Positions 34,000 to 43,939 of a stretch of DNA of 64,000 bases are shown here, one piece after another. A program made the position numbers and the translations under genes. Each line of letters starts with the position of its first letter. Within the stretch, counting starts at the first letter, position 1. The DNA is from Gonium pectorale (lineage: Eukaryota; Chlorophyta; Chlorophyceae; Chlamydomonadales; Volvocaceae), in assembly GCA_001584585.1 (NCBI GenBank), contig LSYV01000008.1, positions 1,896,429 through 1,960,428 of the forward strand, given 5' to 3'. Under the pieces are notes generated by a model. The model ran no database searches, had not been told where the DNA came from, and was given only the letters and a program-made list of their open reading frames with translations.

Positions 34000-36738
34000 A
34001 TGGCAGGCGAAGCAGGACTGCGGAGCAGGCAGAGCTGGCGGGCGGCTGTGGGCGTAGCAGTGCTCGTCGTAGGGTGCCTCCTCGCCTCTGCGCCGGCTGC
34101 GCAAGCCTCGCTCCCCGGTTTCGGGTCCGGCACCGGCGGACGCCTGGGGTCATGGCTGCAGTCCAAGCTCATTGAGGGTGCGCCACCTAAATGCCTGGCA
34201 TGTTCCTGCTTGACAGTGAGGTCCATTGCGCCATACTTGCATGCAGTCATTCCAGTCAGCTCCGGCTTCGTGCCTAGACATGCGCACACACCCCTTTGGC
34301 TTTTCACGAGCGTTTCGTGCACCCTGAATCTTGATGCCCTCGCCGTCAGGCTTGGTTGCCGGCACCTCCCGCCTGCGCGCGTTGCCTGGGCTAGCGAGCA
34401 GGACGATTGATCGGCTGCAGCGGCGACGCCTGGACCGCGGTGATACAGCGGGCGCGGAGCGGCTAGAGGCGCTGCGCGGGTGGACCAGCTATGTGGGCCT
34501 TCACCGCGGCATTCCGGCGCTGGTGACGGACGTGCTGGGCCACAGAGGGTGAGCGGAGTGAGCTCAGCTCCATGTTAGGCCGGCGGAACGCCGGAACCAG
34601 TTCCGACTGTCCCGCTATGCACATGCGACGCTATGCCGTACTTTATGACTCTCCCACATGGCCGCGGCCTGGCCGAGAGCCACGAGCCGCTGGCGCGAGA
34701 TGGGCTTCACCTTGGCAACCTGTTGCGTCAGTCTCGACCGGTCCTGCGTCCCGCTGTGTCCCGCTCTGCCTCCGCCCCCACCATGTGCTGGCCCTGTTCC
34801 ATGTCCGCCCCGAAGGCTTGCGATGGAGATCTGGACCGACTGGGCGCACCTCATGGAGCGGGCACAGGCGGAAAGCGGCGGCGATGGTAGGGGCCGAGGC
34901 TTGGAGGACTTGTGGATCGTTATACCGGTCAACGACCCTCTTACCGGTTACATATTCTTGTTTGTCGTGCCTGGAGCCGCGGCACCACGCCGGCCCTGGC
35001 GGTCCGCCCCACATAGCTGCGCCTCACCGCTCGTTCCATCCCCTTGCAGCCAGCTGGGCTGAGCTTGTGGCGCGGGAGCGCGTGGCGGCGCTCGAATGGG
35101 CGAAGCGGTCGCTGCGGAAGGCGCGCAACGCGTTCCGGGTGAGTGGGTGCATACATGCTGCTAGGGCTGTGAGGCGGGCCGTGCGTGCCCGTATACGACA
35201 AAGCATTAGGAGGGACCAAGGTCAAGAGAGCCTCGCCTAAACTTAAACAATTAAAACACCAACGTGGCACAACCGGGCAACCGTTGCACGGCGTGCCCCG
35301 CATACGGTTACACCGCTGGTTGCGGCCGTGCGCCGGCGCACATGCAAGCCCACACACAGGTTGTCACTTTTGGTACAGAGGCCGCTCGGACCCGTGCAAC
35401 ATAGGAGGATGTGGCGGAGCAAAACCGGCTTTCCACGACAAGGCGCGCCGCCGTGTGTGTATTGCGACCAAGCGCCCTTAAGGTGCCGTGGAAATGCACG
35501 ACCTCCGAAACCCACCGCCCTCGACATACCGTACAACAGTCTTGCATGCTCCTGCTGGAGCTCAATGAAGCAAAGCAACGTCGGAATGCTCACGAAGCGA
35601 GGGGACAAAGCGGAACAAAATATGCGGAGCGCAGAACAAGAATCCCACACACTGTCATGCTGTGTCATGCCAGCATGCGCGGCGTCCCGCTACTGTGTCT
35701 TAGGTAGTATTGATCAACGTATGACAGCAAAGATGCATTCTAGATGGGAACACACACGACTACTGCACGCAATTAATTCTAGAGCCGCAGGGCATGTTGG
35801 GTTCGGCAAGCCCGCCCGCGGGGCGTAAGCTACACTCAGTGCCTCATGGGGCAGGCTGCTAAGCACAAACCCAACACAGTGCCAATGTTCCAAAACTGAT
35901 GGCCGCACGGCCGTAGTATTAATGTCCAAACGCAAAGCGCGGGCATCGATAGGGCTGTACGTCCGTATACGTACGGTACTGTAGGCGTCCAAGGGCGCAT
36001 GGTCAGACCGTGCGCATTCTCGCAAAGTCAACGCACTCGGTACCTTGTCTTAGTCCACCCTTCTCCAGTTTGCTCTTCCATTGAACGGTGACCCGTAGCC
36101 CCAAATGCCCTGGCACATGGCCCGGCGACCCCGCGAGCACCCTCAGCTCTCACTCCAGCCGCTCTCCAAGCGCACCTCTCCGCTGTCATCATGGGTTCTT
36201 CCTCTCTGCCCGCACAAGCGCGGCCCCGCTCTAGCTATCGCGCCGCACCATTCGCTCCCCGCCCCCCCATTCTCTCCCCAGCCCTCCCCTCCCCGCCTCC
36301 GCCAGCCCGCCCGGCCTCGTAGGCCGACCTGCCATGACAGCGCGCCCGCCCTCTTCACACTGCCTGCAGGGCGGCGCTGTGTCCCTGCTCCTGGCGGAGC
36401 TGTACCACGAGCTCAACGTCGACCGGCACTTCCTGACCGACCTGGTGGCTGAGTCTGCGGCGACCGGCTTCATGCCAGGCGGCTGGGGCAACAGCGGCGG
36501 CGAGGGCAGCTGGGTATCCCAGCAACTGGCCGCGCTAGCGCAGCAGATGCTGGAGGCTGCCAGGCAAGTGGCGGGCACGACCGCCGAGGGCCAGCAAATC
36601 AGGGACCCCAGCACCCTTGCTGCCCAGCTGCCAATGACTCCGTGCCGCACCCATGAGTTCTCCTCACCCCTCCCTGAGTCGCTGCGATCTGCCGACTTCG
36701 CCGCCGCTGCGGCTGCGCAGGGATGCCCTTTTCCCTGA
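34000..36738 (+). CDS. Unknown secreted or lumenal protein
   Basis: I do not recognise a family. Exons 34000-34177, 34350-34548, 34816-34886, 35050-35138 and 36370-36738 join in phase to 301 aa. Intron 4 is long (1.2 kb). The start is ATG 34000: a basic n-region, a hydrophobic core (AAVGVAVLVVGCLLAS) and an AQA-S cleavage-like site give a convincing signal peptide. The mature part is α-helical and Arg/Ala-rich (RLRALPGLASRTIDRLQRRR; AMEIWTDWAHLMERAQAE; ERVAALEWAKRSLRKARNAF), followed by a conserved-looking segment LLLAELYHELNVDRHFLTDL and an Ala-rich tail. No second membrane segment is visible. Exon 3 and its acceptor (34815/34816) are the least certain; phase agreement on both sides supports them. 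The gene is convergent with tsaE; the stop codons are 226 bp apart. Confidence 0.6.
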
Positions 36739-36964
36739 CTCGGAGCGCCGCGGGACGGCCGAGCGGTGGCAGCGGCGGCAGCGCACCGGGGACCACCGCC
36801 GCCGCCACCACGCCGGCGAGGATGGCGAGGACGGCTGGCAAGATGAGCTGTGATCAAGCCGCTGCCGCCGCCGCCATTGCAAGCCCGGCACCAGTCCTCA
36901 GGGCACAGCGCCGGGGCCGAGGCAACTGGATGCGGGTGGCCAGCAGCCCGCTAGGGGACCACCG
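36739..36964. other. Short convergent intergenic region
   Basis: Only 226 bp lie between the stop codons of the unknown secreted-protein gene (+) and tsaE (-). No plus-strand TGTAA occurs here; the nearest (37153-37157) lies inside tsaE, so the plus-strand transcript may extend antisense into tsaE. Confidence 0.35.
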
Positions 36965-37855
36965 CTACCCGCTGCCGTCGCTCTCATTTCCTTGCCCGTA
37001 TGTCGACGCTCCGTTGGGCTGCTCCTCGCCAAGTACCACGAGCCCGTCGCAGGCATGACTGTGGGCGGCGATGTATGAAATGATCCGTCGCGCGCGGCCC
37101 TCCCAGTAGCTTCCGTGCGGGGTGAGCGTCACCAGCCGCGGTCGCCGATCCGTGTAATCGTCCGACTCCGCCTCCGTCTCCACCTCTTCCGGAAGGCAGC
37201 TGTAGGTCGGCATGCTTTCGCTGTCGCTGTCATAGCTGCCCTCCACGGCGAACGCGCGGCCGCGGGCGAGCACTTGCGGGCGCGCGGGATGGGGCGACGG
37301 CGGGAAGGGCATGCCAGGAATGTCCTCCGGCGCGTCCACGACCTCGATATGCACTGACAAGCAATTGCTAGGCAACGTCGGCAGGCGCTCAGGCCACTCC
37401 ATGAGGCAGACCGCGCGAGCGAGAGACCCCTCAAGGTCGAGCCGGTTGAAGTCCTGCACTGAGCCCATTCTGTAGAAGTCGAAGTGGTGGATCGGCGGTC
37501 CCTGGTGTTCGTTGTAGGTGTTTTGGAGCAGGAACGTGGGCGAGGGCACGGGAAGGAAGTCGTCCTCGGCAACTGCCCGGATGAAGGCGCGGCTGAAGAC
37601 GCTCTTTCCTGCCCCTACTGCTCCGAACAAGCAGTAGCAGTCGCCAGGGCGGATATGCGACGCAAATAGCGCCGCCAAGCAGTCCAAGGCTTGCACCGTG
37701 GGGGCGGACAGCTTGTGCTGCACTGGTGCCGCTAGAGGCAACTGACTTGACGGAGACGCATGTGGCCTTGCAGATGAAACCTTTACAAGCCTCGGCAGCG
37801 ATGGCCCCCGCAAGCGACAATGAGGTTTGAGAGCTCTCAGCATCGCTATCCGCAT
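36965..37855 (-). CDS. tsaE: TsaE-type ATPase of tRNA t6A biosynthesis, organelle-targeted
   Basis: A single uninterrupted ORF of 296 aa. TsaE signatures are in order: Walker A FGAVGAGKSVFSR (GAVGAGKS at residues 78-85), SPTFLLQNTY, HHFDFYRM (about 123-130) and the closing CLMEWPERL (150-158). In bacteria TsaE partners TsaB and TsaD to make N6-threonylcarbamoyl-adenosine on ANN-decoding tRNAs; in eukaryotes a nuclear-encoded TsaE-like protein would serve plastids or mitochondria. The first 45 residues (MRIAMLRALKPHCRLRGP onwards) are Arg/Ser/Ala/Pro-rich without acids, as in organellar presequences. The acidic residue of the usual GDLGAGKT loop is replaced by Ala-Val. A C-terminal extension of about 80 residues containing a Glu/Asp/Ser-rich patch goes beyond the bacterial core. 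There are no introns, which is unusual in this window. Confidence 0.9.
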   Translation of the reverse strand: MRIAMLRALKPHCRLRGPSLPRLVKVSSARPHASPSSQLPLAAPVQHKLSAPTVQALDCLAALFASHIRPGDCYCLFGAVGAGKSVFSRAFIRAVAEDDFLPVPSPTFLLQNTYNEHQGPPIHHFDFYRMGSVQDFNRLDLEGSLARAVCLMEWPERLPTLPSNCLSVHIEVVDAPEDIPGMPFPPSPHPARPQVLARGRAFAVEGSYDSDSESMPTYSCLPEEVETEAESDDYTDRRPRLVTLTPHGSYWEGRARRIISYIAAHSHACDGLVVLGEEQPNGASTYGQGNESDGSG

Positions 37856-40037
37856 GAACCTATCTCTAATTCAACGATAGATGCACTGAAGGCAACAGCT
37901 CATGTCGATTCGCGGTCTGGCGAAAAGCCCTTCTTGAGTCTTGAGTGATAGTCTGCTTATTTGGTGTACTTAATGGATGGTGCATGCGTGACGCAGGCCA
38001 GTCCAGGGCTTTCGCGACCGCGCACGCCTACCGTACGCGTGGCGTACGGCGTGTTTCACCATCCCCCTAACCCCTTCGCTCCCCTCCTTGCCAGAGCACG
38101 CTTGGTTTGTGGGCTACGCAGACCCGGCACCCTCCTCACCACCTTTCTTATATTTCACGTGGTATACCGCCTCCTTGACGGGTGTCATCGTACCCGGCAC
38201 TTGCCTATCCTCCTCGCTACCTGATCCGTTACATATTTCGGCAGCCTGAACGTTTGCGGTTAGATCCTTGTTCAGGAAGACAAATTGCACGAAAGGGGCA
38301 ACCTCCATGGACAGAAGACGGCGGGCTGGTACAGTCCAAGGCAGGTGCCCGCCGTGCGCATGGCCGTGCGTGTGACGGCCCGATCTAATTGCAGAGGAAG
38401 GTGTACCTACATAGGCTCTGCGGAATTGCTGAGGATGTGTTGACTAGCTCGGAGTTGGGGCCCAGTTGATTGGCTAGATTCCAAGGCTAGTGATGTCTGC
38501 TTAAGATTGCATGGTGGTATGGGTCCAAACGGACCGTGTGACCACATGACGTCCCACTACAAGGTGGGGCACACCCTGTAACTGTAACTGTGCATCAGGG
38601 TGGGCACAATCCACTGCTGGTACAATCCAAGGCGGGCTTGTACAATCCAACCGCAATGACAGGTGCGAGGCACATGGGTTGGAGGTAGGACGAAGCCCAG
38701 GCGGGCGATGCAAGTGAGCAGATGAGGCCTTCCCAGAGTTAACCTGTGACTATCATCTATCCCCCTTGTCCTGACCTGCCTGACACCCATCCGGTCATGC
38801 TGGTCAGCCCGTGCCTCCGAGCGCCCTGCCTGAAAGGCAACATGCGGTGTACCCCAGGCACAGGTCCAATCAGCCTACACATATGCGGAGCTGTGAACGC
38901 GTTGAAGCTGTCACCGTTGTGCCTGATCAGAACGGCGGAGGCCAGGATGCACAGTGACAACTTTCAATTCTTCCATTTCCACCAAGAGGTGCACTCCCTT
39001 CGTCCCCATCGACCCTGCAATGCCGTCAGGCACAAAGTGCCTCATCCAACGACAGTATAAATTATTCAATAATGAATGAATCCAACTGTCCACGCAGCTC
39101 CCTGGATCGCCGGCTTATCTGTTGGCCGATGCACGGCCCTCACATATAGCGGCACATTGCTCACACCGAGGCTGTACTCGCACAAAGTCACACAAGTCTA
39201 ATTACCCGCCACACCCTGGCATGTACGATGCCGCATCCACACAGTAACATGTGTCCCTGTCCGTATCCTGCTCCCGCTAAACTCCGTGTGGGTTGTCGGC
39301 ATTGGCAGTGCAGCCATGTACTGCATACCACAGGCTGGGAGGTTGCACTCGCCGTGCTCCGTAAACCACCGCAAAATGCCGTACGCCTTTCTGAGTTCCT
39401 GCGCCGCTGCTGCTCTGTCGGCGCCTCGCCTCAAGCGCCCCACGCTCGTACGGGCTGGATTACACCCCAACCTGCACAGCACGTGAGGGCATCATGCAGC
39501 GTTGCAGCGACGGCCTGGTTCGCAGGGGCCAGCCCGAGTGAGTTTTGTTGACGCCCGTGGTGCTGCTTGACATTGTTGACATCGTGCGAGAAGCCACCGG
39601 CTGCTATATTGATGTTCGGATGTAACAGATGGCCGCTAAGCACAGCGGCCAGTCCAATATCCCAGCCCTGGAGGAGGCCCCCCCCAGGGATTCTGCGCCC
39701 CCCATGGCGTTTCCCGCGAGCGGGCTGCGCAGACGCCCCCCAAGTTGCGAATCCAAAGGGCTCCTTCCCAACTCCTGCGGCCGGCGCCGATCGGCAGGTG
39801 CACAGCCAACTTACTGGGCCCCGTTGTTGCACGGACGACGAAAGCCGCGTTGGAGCTGCTGCGGCGAGCGTGGACTTCCAGAATGAAGCATGGCTGCTCC
39901 CCGCCGCCCAATCAATTCCGGTGTGCCGTGTTATTATCTGCTGTGTGCCGTGTTATTATCGGTTGCTGCTGTCCGTCAGCGCCGCCTTGTGTGGCCACCA
40001 CCGCCCCGCTGTCGCCGGCGTGCCACCTAAACCCTTC
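37856..40037. other. Intergenic region, about 2.2 kb
   Basis: It lies between the 5' end of tsaE and the 3' end of the NYN gene, both on the minus strand. TTACA at 39460-39464 is a possible polyadenylation signal for the NYN gene. An 18-nt direct repeat occurs at 39921-39938 and 39943-39960, and a short inverted repeat (ccgtacg/cgtacgg) near 38031. I see no gene. Confidence 0.5.
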
Positions 40038-43000
40038 TCACAACGGCACGACCGAGTTATTCTTGTTCTTCCTCCGCTTCTTATTCTTCTTCTTCTTCTT
40101 CTTGCCGCTGCTGCCGTCGTCACCCTTGCCCACAACGGCGCCGCCGCCTTGCTGCCCCTGCTGCGGATTCGTGTATCCGTGAGCGCCACCTTGCCGCCCT
40201 GCCGCCGTAACCTGGTGGTGGTGGTGCTGCTGCTGCTGCAGGTGATGCGGGTGCTCGGCAACGTGTCCGTGTGCACCCTCGGCTGCCGCATGCCCAGGCC
40301 CCGCCGACAGCGGGAGCGGCAGGACCTCCGGACGGAAGGGCATCGCCGGCAGGCGCCGCCGCGACGGGCCCATTTCCACGCCGTGCCCGCCATTGCCGTC
40401 CAGGATCTCTTCCAAGGGTGGAGTGGCCGCCTCCGCCTCCGCCGACCGACCAGCCTCGTCCGCCTCTGCCGACTGGGCGTCAAACGTCTCTGTCATGCAC
40501 TCCGCTGCCAGCGTCACGCCGTGCGCCCGCAGCAGACCCGACGCGGCGGCGCGCAGGTGCGTCAGCGCCGCCAGCACGTCGCCGGCGTCTGCGTCGCCGG
40601 GGGCGGCCAGCAGCAGAGTCCACGCCAGCTCGCCGGGGCCGGGGACGCGGTTGAAGCGACAGAGGACGGCCAGAGACTGTTGCTGTTGTGGCTGGTAGGG
40701 GCGAGCTGACGGCGCCGGTCCTGATCCCGGGAAGCGGTAGCCCCGGGCCAAACCGACCACTCGCTCGCACGCGTCTGCCAGGCGGTCGTGCAGCCCTGGG
40801 CCAGCCGTGCCGTTGTACGGCATGTCGGAGGGGTCCGGAGTGGCGGCGGTAGCGGCAGCGTCGTCGTCGAGGACTGGAGCGTCGGGCTCCCCGCCATTGC
40901 CATGGTCGTCGCCGGTGGGAGGTTGAGCAGAGCCCCAGGCAGCGCCCGTTGCGTCCGGCGGCGCCCAGGACTCGTCCGCCTGCGTGATCATACGTGGGCA
41001 GACAAAGGTAATCGTCTCCTGATACTTGCGATTTCAAGAAGCAAGTTATTATGATTCCGCACGAGGCTTAGGGCGCTCATGCCTGTATCTGCCGGGTGCA
41101 TGCACTGCTTGCACCCGCAACTTCAACTATGTCTCCGACATAGTCGGAGTCTGTCTCCCCACAGAGGGCGCCCTGCAAAGCGCCACCACTGTACCCAAAC
41201 TGCTTTACTCCACCAACCAGGAGACTGAGCGCTGCCGTATCCATGCTAGGTGCTCCCGCACCTTGAGAGTTACTTGCAGCATCTTCCGCGCCTCGAAGAC
41301 CAGCGGGCGCGGGTCGGTCGGGCCCAGGCCGCCACCAGCGCCGGGGTCAGTGCACTGCAGCCGCAGTGCCGCAGCTAGGGCCGCCGCGTCCGTGGCGGCG
41401 CGCCGGGGCGTCACCAGCACGCAGCACGAGCCGGAGTAGTCTCCGCGGGAGGGCTCTACGATCGCGAGGTCAACGTCCGCTGCCGCTTCCAGGCCGCTGC
41501 CGTACGCGTTGCTGGTGGAGGTGGCTGCGTAGCGGGCCGCGAGGCCTCGCAGGAGGCGCAGGGCGAGACCCTGTGCGGCCCTGCCGTTAAGCCTGGGGCC
41601 CAGGCCCACCAGCAATAGGCTGCGCGGCCGCAGTAGGCTGTGCATCTGTTCGTCTGCGGGATATCGGCGGTGCGGGCCACGAGAGGGAGCGCGCAGGTTG
41701 GCGGCCTTCAAGAAGAAAGTGGTCATGCATCATAAGACGATTTGTGTCGGCCCCATGCGACCGCATGCTCATGCCGGTGTGCGCTGCTCGTCGGTTGGAG
41801 GCAAAGCAGCGGCCGATGCCAACTGAGGACCCTAGCAGCTTGCGCGCACGTGGCCATCTGCGCCGTACCTCCATACGGCAGCATGACGTCCCGCACCCCG
41901 CTTGCCGAGCGCAGAAAGTCAGACCACAGCAGCGGCGGCCTGCTGTAGCCCTGCGCCAGCAGCGCCCCGCTGGCCGTGTCGTGGGTCACCAGCTGCACCG
42001 CGAAGCCGGCCTGCATGGCGCCCTGCGAGGAGGCGCGGACGGGTGCGTGCATGCGGAACAGGAGCTTGGAGCTTGGAGCGCCCTAATCAATGCCAGCTCG
42101 CACGGGGACGTGCGTCATGTGGGCTGGCTCCGCGCCCCCGGAGCGCAGCGGAACCCCTGAGGACCTGACCCATGTGCCATGTCGAATCGCAGAACATCTT
42201 GCCCCAACTGCCCCACACGACCAAGGCCTTTCCTACACGCATACGAGCACGCACACATGAATTCACACCTGCACGGCCTCCAGGAAGTCCTCGTCACCGC
42301 TGATGAGCACGATGGAGAGCTGGCCGGGGCAGGAGCGGGCGATGTGCGCGAGCTCCGTCGTGAAGTGGTGCAGCTCCTGGGGGGCGGAGGGGAAAGGGGA
42401 GGGTCGGCGGGTCCGCGGGCCCGGGACGAGCGGATGGCCGGGTGAGCTGCGGCCGTCATGGCCCCTGGGCCCCCCGGCCCGAATGCCACTACACACTCAG
42501 CGACGTCCCATGCGGCTCCTTGCCCGCTCCCAGCCTCTGCGCCCATGCCCATCACGCCTCAACCCCCGCTGACTCCGGAACCGGGTCCCCCGCGCACCAC
42601 ACCTTCTTGAGCGCCACGTCCGCGTTGCGCTTGGCGTGCTGCGCGCTGGCCAGCAGGAGAGTCAGGTCAGGGACCACCTGAGGGGCCGGGCGAGCAGCCG
42701 AGAGGGGGGCTTCAGGTGCAGACGCTGCCCAGGGGCGGGCGTGGCGGCCCGGAAGGGCAATGCGGGAACAAGGGGGGGACGAAGAGGGATAGACTGGATT
42801 GCCGAAACGCACAGACCCCCGAGGGCAGCCACTGTAGCTCGAGCCCTCGCCTCCCTTCCGTACCACATATCGGGATCGGGATACCGGTAGCCCAGCCCGC
42901 CCCTGTCTCCTGCATGACCTGCGTTGTTTTATGTTGTATATGATCTAAAGATTTATGCATAGCATTGCGCTATAGGCCCCTTTGTGCTGTGCTCCTGTTG

Positions 43001-43810
43001 GGCGGGCAGAAATTCAGTGCCATCGACATCCCGTCGAAGCCTTACAGCCCTTACCTGCTCGACAAAGTCCGGGTGGTTTCGGCGGATGGCCGCCAGGCTG
43101 CGCTCCGTCACGGCCGCCACGGTGCGGTACTCGGTACGGCCATGACCGAAGATGAAATGTTTCTTGAGATACCTGGGCGGCGAAAGATAGCCAAGCAGGG
43201 CCGGCAGAGCCGATACCCTGTCAGATTATGTATGCTGCAATATGTAAAGCGTGAGCAGGTAGGGTTCTGCATGATGCTCCAGTGTCGCCTGCGCTGCCAT
43301 GTAACCCACCAAGCGGGTGCGTCTACGCAAGCAACAGTTGCACGACAGCTGGCAAGTACTGCTGCTAAGAGCCCCAGGCTCCTGCGCCACGCCCAACAAC
43401 CCTCGCACGTTCCCCTGCCCGCTTCTGCACCCCAGCACGGAGCCCCATGCCACGCACTGGACAACATGGCGCGGGGACAGCCCAGGAGCCGTGTTGAGAG
43501 GCAGCCGGACGTTTTCAATGTCCCAAACGATCAGCACCAGCTGCCGCCCATCGCCCGGTGGCGCTGCGCTCGCCGCCACCGAAGGCCGCGCTAGGCCGGA
43601 AGGCAGAGCGGCGCCGGTGGCGGTGCTGCTTGTCGCGACGCTGGTAGTGGCCAGGCCCTTAGTCGCAGCATTGCCAGCATCTTCAGCGGTGGTACCGCTG
43701 GCGCTTGCCGACTCCGAGCTGGTTCTGCTTGCAGGCGCGTGCGCCTCGTCCTTCAAGGACCGGTGCCGCTCCGCATCCACGAGCTCAGGACTCGATGCTG
43801 CGCAGCCCAT
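40038..43810 (-). CDS. NYN-domain (MARF1-like) putative RNase with N-myristoylation-type start
   Basis: Seven minus-strand exons, 43810-43458, 43172-43055, 42677-42603, 42376-42269, 42022-41897, 41705-41262, 40979-40038, encode 721 aa in continuous phase. The start MGCAASSPE fits an N-myristoylation site with a palmitoylatable Cys3. The NYN domain spans about residues 88-270: LVLIVWDIENVRLPL, HVVQYLKKHFIFGHGRTEYR, VVPDLTLLLASAQHAKRNAD, VALKKELHHFT, LSIVLISGDEDFLEAVQ, and GFAVQLVTHDTASGALLAQ. The Asp/Glu of WDIEN, the Asp of RNAD and the Asp pair of SGDED are the PIN-like metal-binding positions. After this comes a region I do not recognise (exon 6), then a Pro/Ala/Gln/His-rich tail ending in a run of Lys/Arg/Asn. 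Expected role: metal-dependent RNA cleavage, perhaps at a membrane if the lipid anchor is real. Divergent from the LRR gene. Confidence 0.85.
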
Positions 43811-43939
43811 GACTGATGTTCGCAGTGGCTAGCTTGATGTCCCTCTAAGAAGGTCTACATGTTGGCAATCGCAATACCTGTATCAGATGACCCAGCACAG
43901 GGTACTTTATAGTAGTTCCTGCCTTTTACGAGGAACCAG
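43811..43939. promoter_or_regulatory. Compact bidirectional promoter (NYN / LRR genes)
   Basis: Only 129 bp separate the two start codons, so both 5' UTRs and the core promoters share this stretch. No obvious TATA box is visible. Confidence 0.55.

Noticed and set aside
39567..40709. 380-residue plus-strand open frame
   Set aside because: It is antisense to the last NYN exon; the hydrophobic Leu run is the complement of the Lys-rich tail codons.
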